Shown here: positions 1 to 6,546 of the stretch, one piece after another
Layout: every line of letters begins with the position of its first letter
How positions within the stretch are numbered: position 1 is the stretch's first letter
Source: an uncultured Eubacteriales bacterium
GTDB lineage: Bacteria > Bacillota > Clostridia > Christensenellales > Borkfalkiaceae
Reading direction: 5' to 3'
Length of the DNA stretch: 6,611 nucleotides
Assembly (NCBI GenBank): GCA_900548285.1
Contig: URKE01000067.1
Span: 1 to 6,611, forward strand
Program-made: the position numbers and the translations under genes
The notes under the pieces: model-generated
Database searches by the model: none
Told to the model about the DNA's origin: nothing
What the model saw: only the letters and a program-made list of their open reading frames with translations

Positions 1-514
1 GATGAAGCACCACTTTCCCGTTCCTTTTATAAAAACGTTTCAGCGTTGTTTCGCCATTCATCATAGCGACTATAATATCGCCGTTCTCTGCCGTGTTCTG
101 CTTTCTGATTACGACGAGATCGCCGTGCTTGATTCCGATGTCAATCATACTATCGCCGTGCGTATGAAGAATAAACAAATCCCCACCGCCGAAAATCGCT
201 CGCGGAAGCGTAACGCTTTCTTCTATCTGCTCCACCGCGTCAACAGGTTGTCCGCACGCGATAGAACCGACGATAGGCGTGATTGCCACTCCGCTCGGTT
301 TCAGCTTCGGCAACATATCGATATTGCCGAGTCTTGTCCGCTCTATCCTGCCGCTGTTTTCAAGCGCAAGGATATACGTTCTTACAAGGTTAAGCGAACT
401 CATATTCAATGCTTTCATTACCTCTCTGAAACTCGGCGATTTGCCTTTTCTCTTTTGGTAGTCGATAATGAAACTTTCCATATTGTCCAATGTCGTCGTG
501 TTGAGCGTTCTCAT
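1..514 (-). CDS. lexA: LexA repressor, SOS response (C-terminus beyond left edge)
   Basis: This is the SOS master repressor, a dimeric DNA-binding protein that cleaves itself when RecA filaments form on damaged DNA. 171 residues are visible. A winged-helix DNA-binding domain spans about residues 1-70, with the helix-turn-helix around SPSFREVMKALNMSS (27-41). An S24-type autoprotease domain follows. The catalytic serine is S122 in GDSMID and the lysine is K159 in TTLKRFY. The scissile site reads IACGQP, so cleavage would fall between C87 and G88. The spacings 87-122 (35) and 122-159 (37) match those of E. coli LexA. By family length about 30 residues are missing beyond the edge. The ATG is preceded by AGAGG at a good distance and lies downstream of a strong promoter. 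A Cys-Gly cleavage pair is known from UmuD, whereas Ala-Gly is usual in LexA. The HTH is also rather divergent, so a LexA-like paralogue is the alternative. Confidence 0.92.
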   Translation of the reverse strand, partial: MRTLNTTTLDNMESFIIDYQKRKGKSPSFREVMKALNMSSLNLVRTYILALENSGRIERTRLGNIDMLPKLKPSGVAITPIVGSIACGQPVDAVEQIEESVTLPRAIFGGGDLFILHTHGDSMIDIGIKHGDLVVIRKQNTAENGDIIVAMMNGETTLKRFYKRNGKVVLH

Positions 515-538
515 CCGTAGTACCTCTTTTTACTAAAC

Positions 539-553
539 TGAACACCGCGTTCA
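539..553. promoter_or_regulatory. probable LexA operator (SOS-box-like dyad)
   Basis: The sequence TGAACACCGCGTTCA is a perfect 5-bp inverted repeat with a 5-bp centre, flanked by further symmetric A/T positions. It lies between the predicted lexA transcription start and the ATG. The half-sites GAAC and GTTC are those of the Gram-positive SOS box, which normally has a 4-bp centre (CGAAC-N4-GTTCG type). Position and half-sites argue for LexA autoregulation. The extra central base is a departure from the known consensus. Confidence 0.65.
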
Positions 554-570
554 ATTTAGAATGTAGCCGT

Positions 571-599
571 ATTATATCACAAAAGACTATCTATTTCAA
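571..599 (-). promoter_or_regulatory. lexA promoter, sigma-A type
   Basis: Read on the minus strand, a -35 box TTGAAA (594-599) is followed by exactly 17 bases and a perfect -10 box TATAAT (571-576). A TGA just before the -10 makes it an extended -10 element. Transcription should start near 564, giving a leader of about 50 nt before the lexA ATG at 514. This is one of the strongest-looking promoters in the window, which fits an autoregulated repressor gene. Confidence 0.85.
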
Positions 600-602
600 A
601 TT

Positions 603-628
603 TTCATTTCCCAATATTGGGAAGTGAA
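603..628. repeat. 26-bp near-perfect palindrome next to the lexA promoter
   Basis: The core TTCCCAATATTGGGAA is a perfect 16-bp palindrome. Symmetry continues to 13 positions per arm with one T/G mismatch (607/624). It ends four bases from the lexA -35 box. It may be a dimeric regulator's binding site. Alternatively it forms an RNA hairpin: on plus-strand RNA the mismatch becomes a U-G wobble, and a run of seven T follows five bases after the stem. No plus-strand gene upstream would need such a terminator. Confidence 0.6.
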
Positions 629-649
629 CGATATTTTTTTATTTTTCCG

Positions 650-682
650 AAAAAATAATGCCCTTACCGAAGTAAGAGCATT
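650..682 (-). terminator. intrinsic terminator of the SUFU-Sel1 operon
   Basis: On the minus strand an 11-bp stem (arms 672-682 and 657-667) closes on a C(UUCG)G tetraloop and is followed by A and six T (650-656). One pair is U-G on this strand but would be an A-C mismatch on plus-strand RNA, so the element is directional. It lies about 30 bp past the stop codon of the Sel1-repeat gene and ends its operon before the lexA promoter. Confidence 0.9.
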
Positions 683-713
683 TGTTTCCTGCATAAAGAC
701 ACATCAAACGGTG

Positions 714-2306
714 TCATTCCTTCTTTTCGTTCAGCTTTGCATAAAGGTTTTTAATCGCTTCGAGTCCTGCTTTTTCGCCGTTCTCTACCGCTTTGCCGTA
801 CATTTCAATTGCTTTCTTATAGTCTTTTCTCACACCAAATCCATTCTCATAACATATACCGAGATTGTGATACGCAACGCCCGAATTGCACTTTTCGGCA
901 GCAGTCTTAAAACACTTTACCGCCTCTTTTTTGTTTTCTTTTACGCCGTTGCCTTGAAGATAGCAAAGTCCGATATTGATAATCGCCTCGTTCTCGCCGA
1001 GATTGTATGCGTCGTTAAATAATTCAAAAGCTTTTTTATAAGCCGCTTCGGTTTTGACGGTATAGTAGTAATAAAGTCCCATTTGCAGGCACGCCATAGG
1101 ATTTTCGCCTTTCGCGCTCTTTTTCAGCCAATAAAGTGCCGTTTCTCTGTCGGCGGTCACGCCGTAATAACCGCAAGCATACGCCATACCGAGATTATAT
1201 TGCGCGGCGGCGTTTCCGAGTTTCGCGGCTCGTTTGAAAAGTTTAAGGGCGGTTTTCTCGTCCTTTTCGAGTCCTAATTCGTCGCCGAGATACGCTTCCG
1301 CCATTCGTTCGATTGCGTCCGGAAAGTCCATTTCCATTGCCATCTGATAATAGAACAGCGCATTTTTGTAATCGGCTTTTTTGGTTTCGTAAATCGTCGC
1401 CATACACCAATAAACGCCGACATAATCCAAATCGCACTGCGCAAAACAATCGAGCGCGTCGTCATACTTGCCCTTTTTGTAATAGTAATACCCCAAATCA
1501 AGCAATGCGTCATCCTGACAAAGGTTCGCCGCCTTTTTGAGATAATGAATATACTTTTTTTCGTCGGGTTCTATTCCGTACAAACCGTCCTCGTATATTC
1601 TGGCTTGCAAATAAAGGCTTTCCGGATCGTTGTGTTTCACGCCGTCCGCAAGATATTTTAAGCCTTTTTCATAGTCGTGCGGAACAAACCTGTCGTTCAG
1701 ATACACATACGCCAAGTCAAAATTGAGAGAGTGATCGCCAAGGCTCAATCCCTTTTCGTACCACTCTATGGCTTTGGGAACGTCTTTCAGTTTTTCATTG
1801 TTTAAGTAGATAAAGCCTATCTTTTTTGCGATTTGAACGTCGCCGAGATAAAAAGCACGCTCGTAGTATTTCAGCGCATTTTTAACGTTTTCAATCTCGG
1901 AATCTTCAATCGAAGTATTGAAATAATACAAATCGCCGAGAGATCTTGCCGCTGCCGCGATACCCAAATCGGAAGCTTTGGCGTAATACTCGATTGCTTT
2001 TTGAATATCGATTTTTACATAACCGGTTTCATAGCAAAATCCGAGACGGGCAAAACACTCCGCTTCGCCTTTGTTTGCACCCTCCGTATAAACGTCGAAC
2101 GCTTTTTTGTATTGAGAGCGGTAGCCCCAAGTGTCGCCAAGAACAGTATATGCCAAAACGCCGTTGTCGACGGCTTTTTGATAGTAAATCGTTGCGGTTT
2201 TGAAATCGCCGTCATCGGAATATAAATCGCCGATAGAAACGTAGTACTTCGGCTTTTTTACGGCGAGTTTCTTATACTTTTGAATTTTCTCGTAAACTTT
2301 TCCCAT
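714..2306 (-). CDS. Sel1-like/TPR repeat protein
   Basis: The 530-aa product is almost wholly a solenoid of about 14 degenerate Sel1-like (TPR-class) helical hairpins of 33-37 residues. Typical units are NLGICYENGFGVRKDYKKAI (about 481-500) and NLGMAYACGYYGVTADRETA (371-390), each followed by a Y/W-x-x-K-A-A-x-x-G turn. C-terminal units fit the Sel1 consensus best; N-terminal ones look more like plain TPRs. There is no signal peptide, membrane segment or enzymatic domain, so it is probably a cytoplasmic protein-binding scaffold. The ATG at 2306 is chosen because TAAAGGTGA lies just upstream and overlaps the stop of the preceding gene. An earlier in-frame ATG at 2363 would lie inside that gene and lacks a comparable site. 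It is the last gene of a four-gene operon, ten bases after its neighbour, so translation is probably coupled. Its ligand cannot be told from sequence; the co-transcribed small proteins are candidate partners. Confidence 0.88.
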   Translation of the reverse strand: MGKVYEKIQKYKKLAVKKPKYYVSIGDLYSDDGDFKTATIYYQKAVDNGVLAYTVLGDTWGYRSQYKKAFDVYTEGANKGEAECFARLGFCYETGYVKIDIQKAIEYYAKASDLGIAAAARSLGDLYYFNTSIEDSEIENVKNALKYYERAFYLGDVQIAKKIGFIYLNNEKLKDVPKAIEWYEKGLSLGDHSLNFDLAYVYLNDRFVPHDYEKGLKYLADGVKHNDPESLYLQARIYEDGLYGIEPDEKKYIHYLKKAANLCQDDALLDLGYYYYKKGKYDDALDCFAQCDLDYVGVYWCMATIYETKKADYKNALFYYQMAMEMDFPDAIERMAEAYLGDELGLEKDEKTALKLFKRAAKLGNAAAQYNLGMAYACGYYGVTADRETALYWLKKSAKGENPMACLQMGLYYYYTVKTEAAYKKAFELFNDAYNLGENEAIINIGLCYLQGNGVKENKKEAVKCFKTAAEKCNSGVAYHNLGICYENGFGVRKDYKKAIEMYGKAVENGEKAGLEAIKNLYAKLNEKKE

Positions 2307-2316
2307 AGTTTCACCT

Positions 2317-2679
2317 TTATTGTTTTTGACACCAGACTTCGTTTTTCGTCTGTCTGTATTCAAGCGAATTTATGTTAAAATATCCTTCTTCTTCGCCCAA
2401 AACCGGACAAATTCCCGTCGGAACAAAGTTTATGCAATAATATCCGACCGTGTCTTTTAAGGAATAATCATACTTTTCATAAAGAATCTTATTTCCGTCC
2501 ACTCTGTATTCTTCGGTGACTTTACCATTTTCAAAATTCGTCACGAGAATCGGATATCCGACGGCTTTGCTCTTATCCTCAAAAAAAGGGAAAAGATAGC
2601 GTCGTTCACCGTCGTATTGCGCGACGTATATCACGTCCAAATCGTTATGCCCGCCTACGAAACACTCGACTTTTATCAC
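2317..2679 (-). CDS. hypothetical protein, 120 aa, orphan
   Basis: I do not recognise this protein. It is rich in aromatic and acidic residues with alternating hydrophobic positions (for example IYVAQYDGERRYLFPFF near the N-terminus), suggesting a small soluble beta-rich domain. No signal peptide, membrane helix or catalytic motif is visible. The start is a GTG that overlaps the stop of the preceding gene in a 4-base GTGA. Upstream the frame is open for only seven codons and has no better start, and the ribosome site (GGGCGA) is weak, so translation is probably by coupling. Its stop overlaps the ribosome binding site of the Sel1-repeat gene. Small beta-rich proteins of this size are common among immunity proteins, but that is only contextual inference from the SUFU gene two positions upstream. 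Confidence 0.72.
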   Translation of the reverse strand: MIKVECFVGGHNDLDVIYVAQYDGERRYLFPFFEDKSKAVGYPILVTNFENGKVTEEYRVDGNKILYEKYDYSLKDTVGYYCINFVPTGICPVLGEEEGYFNINSLEYRQTKNEVWCQKQ

Positions 2680-2933
2680 TTTTTCGCCCGACCATAAAAC
2701 TTATTGTAATTTTTGGAGTTCGGACTGATTTTCAATGATTCTTTCGTATTATGCGCTTTCATTTCTGCAAGTCCGCGAAGCCCTTTTGTCATCCCCGTCA
2801 GGTTTCTCTTTTGTGTGTTCACATATGTTATTTTTGCGTTTGGAATATCCGCAAAACAATATGAAAACTCATCGAATTTTTTTCGTGCGTTTGATATCAG
2901 TTCCTGTAAATATTCTTCGGTCGGTTTTTCCAT
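2676..2933 (-). CDS. hypothetical protein, 85 aa, orphan
   Basis: I do not recognise this protein. It is basic and lysine/asparagine rich, especially in its second half, which ends NKFYGRAKK. The N-terminal third (EEYLQELISNARKKFDEF) looks helical. No membrane segment or catalytic motif is visible. The start is well supported by TAGGAG six bases before the ATG, the best ribosome site in the operon. It begins 15 bases after the SUFU gene stop and ends in a 4-base overlap with the 120-aa gene. The basic tail could bind nucleic acid or an acidic partner, or the gene could be a remnant of a larger protein. It could also be the N-terminal half of a protein that continues in the next gene, since the overlap lies in an A-rich run; I see no decisive evidence. 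Confidence 0.72.
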   Translation of the reverse strand: MEKPTEEYLQELISNARKKFDEFSYCFADIPNAKITYVNTQKRNLTGMTKGLRGLAEMKAHNTKESLKISPNSKNYNKFYGRAKK

Positions 2934-2948
2934 ATTATACTCCTACGT

Positions 2949-3599
2949 CTATAACGTTGCAAACGGTTTGGACGATATAAGTTTGTAATCGTCATCGTGC
3001 GTGTAAAACTGCTCCATAAGCCAATAAATGCCGTTCGTCCCCTTTTTCAATTTCTTTGACAGTAACTCTCGCGTTATCGGCATTACCTGAAATATACTGA
3101 TGTATTTATGCTCGGAAACGTAGCATTTTACTATACTCGGCGTTTTGAATACTTCGGGTAATAAGAGTACCGTCCCGCAGTATTTTCCGTCAAGTCCCAT
3201 ATCGAGCGTGTCCGAAACGGTTATGTTATCTTTTTCGTTGAATGCGTATTCCGCAGTTGCCCAAAGAAGCGAGTTTAACGATAGCCAGTCCGTCGGCGCG
3301 TCTTCGTCGTCCGAAGGATTACGAATATCGACGTCGGGCGAAATAAGCATCATATACTCGTTGCGGCGGTTCGCCTTCCTTCCCCAGCCAATTTCACGCT
3401 CGGGCATCAGATAATCGCTTGCGCCGATTGTACACAGTTTCCAAAACGGCATTTCGTCCGTCGGTTTGAAAACAAGCGTCGTTATCGGCTTCATATCTGT
3501 CGGCAGAACGTTCTTTTTCAGTTTCAGACTGAAAATCGGCTCTTCCCCGAAAACGGTTTTATAATGGTCGTATAGTTTTTGCTGTCTTTTGCTTTTCAT
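2949..3599 (-). CDS. suppressor-of-fused (SUFU) domain protein, probable immunity protein
   Basis: The 216-aa product resembles bacterial members of the suppressor-of-fused family. Characteristic blocks are PFWKLCTIGASDYLMPERE (51-69), the RRNEYMMLISPDVD strand (78-91), WLSLNSLLWATAEYAF (105-120), LLLPE (145-149) and the end block ISIFQVMPITRELLSKKLKK (167-186). In bacteria this family is predicted, from polymorphic toxin loci, to be immunity proteins that neutralise a partner toxin; the eukaryotic homologue binds Gli factors. No signal peptide is present, consistent with a cytoplasmic role. The ATG at 3599 is chosen because a sigma-A promoter lies within the 19-codon extension that an ATG at 3656 would give; the ribosome site (AAGAG) is modest. 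It is the first gene of the operon. No toxin gene is visible beside it, so its target is unknown. Confidence 0.82.
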   Translation of the reverse strand: MKSKRQQKLYDHYKTVFGEEPIFSLKLKKNVLPTDMKPITTLVFKPTDEMPFWKLCTIGASDYLMPEREIGWGRKANRRNEYMMLISPDVDIRNPSDDEDAPTDWLSLNSLLWATAEYAFNEKDNITVSDTLDMGLDGKYCGTVLLLPEVFKTPSIVKCYVSEHKYISIFQVMPITRELLSKKLKKGTNGIYWLMEQFYTHDDDYKLISSKPFATL

Positions 3600-3627
3600 C
3601 TTATTCACTCTTGCTTGGTTAATTATA

Positions 3628-3656
3628 TTTATACCATAAATTTTTATATTTTTCAA
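3628..3656 (-). promoter_or_regulatory. promoter of the SUFU-Sel1 operon
   Basis: On the minus strand a -35 box TTGAAA (3651-3656) is followed by 17 bases and a -10 box TATAAA (3628-3633), preceded by TGG as an extended -10. Transcription would begin near 3621, about 20 nt before the SUFU ATG. The three following genes have no room for promoters of their own in their short gaps, so this should drive the whole operon. Confidence 0.78.
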
Positions 3657-3683
3657 TTGCTATTGAGTTTGCTGACACATAAT

Positions 3684-3800
3684 TTCAGAATAAATATCAA
3701 ATGGCACTTTGCGGATATAAAAACAGACGGGGAACGGTTTACCTTTTACGCAATGTTCGCAAAGACGGAACGGGTAGACCTTTCGGTCAACGTAATGTAG
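3684..3800 (+). pseudogene. possible decayed gene fragment in the intergenic region
   Basis: Between the two divergent promoters one plus-strand frame reads like real protein: about 38 codons ending at a TAG (3798-3800), with WHFADIKTDGERFTFYAMFA followed by KTERVDLSVNVM. Its codon choice (gcg, gac, gaa, aag, gta) matches the true genes nearby, and the other frames of this stretch give arginine- or cysteine-rich shadow sequence. No ATG or ribosome site precedes it in frame, apart from one on the far side of the SUFU promoter and start region. I read it as the C-terminal remnant of a deleted gene. I do not recognise the family. It could also be chance. Confidence 0.35.
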
Positions 3801-3820
3801 TAATAGTTCAACCTCGTATA

Positions 3821-3849
3821 TGGTTAAACATCCGTATTTGTGGTATAAT
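3821..3849 (+). promoter_or_regulatory. probable promoter of the rhamnosidase gene
   Basis: A perfect -10 box TATAAT (3844-3849) is preceded by TGG, an extended -10. The matching -35 position (3821-3826, TGGTTA) is poor, which suggests dependence on an activator or on the extended -10 alone. Transcription would start near 3856, about 30 nt before the ATG at 3887. Confidence 0.6.
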
Positions 3850-3867
3850 TTATGGGAAGTATTATAC
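3843..3867. promoter_or_regulatory. inverted repeat over the rhamnosidase -10 box, possible operator
   Basis: GTATAAT (3843-3849) and its exact reverse complement ATTATAC (3861-3867) are separated by 11 bases. The first arm is the -10 box itself and the second lies just past the predicted transcription start. A dimeric repressor bound here would block transcription, as expected for a sugar-inducible gene. The arms are AT-rich and only 7 bp, so chance is possible. Confidence 0.35.
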
Positions 3868-3886
3868 GGAATTCGGCATTAAATCG

Positions 3887-6526
3887 ATGAAAATAACAAA
3901 TTTACAGGTAAACAGACTTTTCGAGCCGCTCGGGATAAGTACACTTAATCCCGTTTTTTCTTTTAAAGTCGAAGGCAAAGGCTACGGAGAAATAAAAAGC
4001 GCAAGAATCGACGTTGCTACGGACGAAACGTTTAAAAATATCTTTTTTTCCGAAACTTCGAGCGATATAAGCCCGAACGCGTTTCGTTTGCCATACGATT
4101 TTTCGGGCGGAATTAAGTATTTCTGGCGAGTTACAGTTGTAAACGACAAAGACGAAAACGCAAGCGGACAATCGTTTTTCGAATGCGGAAGAAAAAACTC
4201 CGAATGGGATATTCCGTTTATAACCACGGCGACCGAGAATACAGAATCGACGGCTTTCTATTGTAAATTTACCGCAAAGTCCGCCGTGAACGCCCGTCTT
4301 TACATAACCGCGCTCGGGCTTTACGAAGCGTATATAAACGGCAAAAAAGTCGGCGACGAATATTTTACTCCTTATTGCGACGATTATCGTTATATTCTGC
4401 AATATCAAACTTACGATATTTCGGAATACCTTTGCGACGGAGAGAACGAAATCGCCGTTTTATGCGGTAACGGCTGGCACGGCGGCAGGTATCCGACGAA
4501 CGGCGTAAACGGCATAGGCGCGTTCGGTAAAGGTTTTATACTTTCGGCGGAGATTGTTTCGGACGGGAATACAGTTCTTACGACCGACGAAAAATGGAAA
4601 GAAATTCAACCCCCCGTTATTTTTTCCGAAATTTACGACGGAGAGATTTACGACGCGCGCAAAGAAATTTTTGACGAAAACGGCAAAGTATATGCCGAAA
4701 TTATTTTAAAAGCAAACAAGACAAAATTTACCGGAAAGCCGAAAGCGAAAATAATATCGAGAATAAGTCCGCGCGTAACCGCAAAGGAAAGATATAAAGC
4801 AACGCTTATAAAAACGCCGAACGGCGAAACCGTACTTGACTTCGGCAAGGAAATAACGGGTTGGGTTGAAATTTCCGATTTTTTAACGCGCGGGGAAAAA
4901 CTCACCTTGACTTACGGCGAAATTTTGCAAAACGGAAATTTTTATCGCGATAATTTACGCACCGCTAAATCAACCTATTGTTACACTTCCGACGGCGATA
5001 ATCGACTTATACGCCCGCATTTTACATTTTTCGGGTTCAGATACGTAAAAGTCGAAGGGGCAAAAATCGATAAAAAAACGCTCGATAAATTCGTCGGCGT
5101 TTCCGTTCGATCGGATATGGCTCAAACGGGGAGAATCGAAACTTCGAACGAAAAGTTAAACAAATTTATCGAGAACGCATTCAACAGCCAAAAGGACAAT
5201 TTCCTCGATATACCTATGGATTGTCCGCAACGCGACGAGCGTTTCGGCTGGACGGGCGACGCGCAGGTCTTTTCGGAAACGGCTTTGTTTAACGCCGATT
5301 GCGCGGCTTTTTATTCGAAGTATCTCGAAAATATGCGGCAAGAACAACTCCGCTACGGCGGATCTTGTCCGTTTGTCGTTCCCGATTGTTTTTATGCCCG
5401 CGAAGAACTCTACGATGGAGCAAAGCCCGTGGAAAACAACGATTTTATGCTCGGAAGAACGTCCGCGGGCTGGGGCGACGCCTCCGTTATAATCCCTCGG
5501 AATCTTTACAAATTCACGGGAGATAAGGAAGAATTGAAGAAAAACTATCCGAATATGAAATTATGGACGGAATTTCTGCTTCTTTCGGACGAAAACCGCG
5601 GCGGAAAACGCATCCGCGACTACGGGTTTCAATTCGGCGACTGGCTCGCGCTCGACAATCCCGACCCGAGCGACAAACACGGACTTACCGATACGGGATT
5701 TATAGCGACCGCATATTATTACAATGCGGCTGCGTTAACGGCAAAAGCCGCAAAAATCGTCGGCGAGGAGCGGGAAGGCGAGAAATATGAAAGATTGGCG
5801 GCGGAAATTCTCGCCGCGATTAACGAAAAATACGTTTCGAGAAACGGTATAATCGCTAACGATACGCAAACGGCTTACGCCTTGGCTATCGAATTCGGGC
5901 TTGCGGACATAAAATCCGCCGGCAAAAGACTTAACGAAAAAATTGCCGAAAACGGATATAAACTTTCCACGGGATTTATCGGCACGGCGTTTCTGCTCGG
6001 CGCGCTTACGAAAGCGGGTTACGCAAAAACGGCTTACACCCTTTTGCTTCGCGAAGAATTGCCGAGTTGGCTGTACGCGGTAAATATGGGCGCAACAACC
6101 GTCTGGGAACGTTGGGATTCGATTTTACCGAACGGCTCTATACGAGCGGGAGAGATGAACAGCCTGAACCACTATGCGTACGGCGCGGTGGTTTCGTGGG
6201 CGTATAAGTCGATTATCGGCATAAATCAAGAAGAAACGGCGAGCGGATTCAAGCGCGCGATTTTATCTCCCGTATTTGATGAAAGACTGAAAAAAGTATA
6301 CGGCGAATACGATTCCGTTTACGGTAAATATGCCGTCGGATACGAAATCGGCGAGGCGGAAGCATCCGTTAAAATCGCCGTGCCGTATCTTTGCGAGGCA
6401 AAATTTTACGCGCCGAAAGGATACAAAATAAAATCCGCGGACGACGCGCCCGCGGAACAGAATATAAAATCGATGATTTTCAAAGGCGGAGAACATCATA
6501 TAATTCTCGCGCGCGAAAAACGATAA
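3887..6526 (+). CDS. alpha-L-rhamnosidase, glycoside hydrolase family 78
   Basis: This 879-aa enzyme should hydrolyse terminal alpha-L-rhamnose from rhamnosides (plant flavonoid glycosides, pectin or bacterial polysaccharide fragments) with inversion. The domain order is that of GH78: a fibronectin-type N-terminal domain (about 1-115); the rhamnosidase N domain (about 124-290, with NGWHGGR at 195-201); a beta-sandwich (about 300-400, with LDFGKEITGW); the (alpha/alpha)6 catalytic barrel (about 420-765); and a C-terminal beta domain. The signature DCPQRDERFGWTGD spans 445-458, with E451 the likely general acid. E741 in TTVWERWDS is the likely general base. Other conserved residues are W529-G-D-A, D585-W and N761-H-Y. 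Length is normal and nothing is missing. No signal peptide is seen, so it works in the cytoplasm on imported substrate. The ATG at 3887 is preferred because the promoter lies downstream of an earlier in-frame ATG at 3701; its ribosome site is weak. Confidence 0.93.
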   Translation: MKITNLQVNRLFEPLGISTLNPVFSFKVEGKGYGEIKSARIDVATDETFKNIFFSETSSDISPNAFRLPYDFSGGIKYFWRVTVVNDKDENASGQSFFECGRKNSEWDIPFITTATENTESTAFYCKFTAKSAVNARLYITALGLYEAYINGKKVGDEYFTPYCDDYRYILQYQTYDISEYLCDGENEIAVLCGNGWHGGRYPTNGVNGIGAFGKGFILSAEIVSDGNTVLTTDEKWKEIQPPVIFSEIYDGEIYDARKEIFDENGKVYAEIILKANKTKFTGKPKAKIISRISPRVTAKERYKATLIKTPNGETVLDFGKEITGWVEISDFLTRGEKLTLTYGEILQNGNFYRDNLRTAKSTYCYTSDGDNRLIRPHFTFFGFRYVKVEGAKIDKKTLDKFVGVSVRSDMAQTGRIETSNEKLNKFIENAFNSQKDNFLDIPMDCPQRDERFGWTGDAQVFSETALFNADCAAFYSKYLENMRQEQLRYGGSCPFVVPDCFYAREELYDGAKPVENNDFMLGRTSAGWGDASVIIPRNLYKFTGDKEELKKNYPNMKLWTEFLLLSDENRGGKRIRDYGFQFGDWLALDNPDPSDKHGLTDTGFIATAYYYNAAALTAKAAKIVGEEREGEKYERLAAEILAAINEKYVSRNGIIANDTQTAYALAIEFGLADIKSAGKRLNEKIAENGYKLSTGFIGTAFLLGALTKAGYAKTAYTLLLREELPSWLYAVNMGATTVWERWDSILPNGSIRAGEMNSLNHYAYGAVVSWAYKSIIGINQEETASGFKRAILSPVFDERLKKVYGEYDSVYGKYAVGYEIGEAEASVKIAVPYLCEAKFYAPKGYKIKSADDAPAEQNIKSMIFKGGEHHIILAREKR

Positions 6527-6546
6527 ATTTACTTGTGCGATAAATT

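Noticed and set aside
2..520. A 172-codon plus-strand open frame
   Set aside because: It is antisense to lexA, whose minus-strand translation has all the family motifs; the plus-strand sequence is Arg/His/Cys-rich shadow.
1833..2225. A 130-codon plus-strand open frame
   Set aside because: It is antisense to the Sel1 repeats, has no ribosome site, and its isoleucine/phenylalanine-rich sequence is the mirror of repeat codons.
2307..2363. A 19-codon extension of the Sel1-repeat protein from an ATG at 2363
   Set aside because: It would overlap the 120-aa gene, is compositionally unlike the repeats, and the ATG at 2306 has a clear ribosome site.
3600..3656. A 19-codon extension of the SUFU protein from an ATG at 3656
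   Set aside because: It overlaps the -10 and -35 boxes of the operon promoter and its residues (NIKIYGINIIN) just read AT-rich promoter DNA.
3701..3886. A 62-codon N-terminal extension of the rhamnosidase from an ATG at 3701
   Set aside because: The extension is arginine-rich and unlike GH78 N-termini. It contains the promoter -10 box at 3844-3849, and another frame of the same stretch looks more protein-like.
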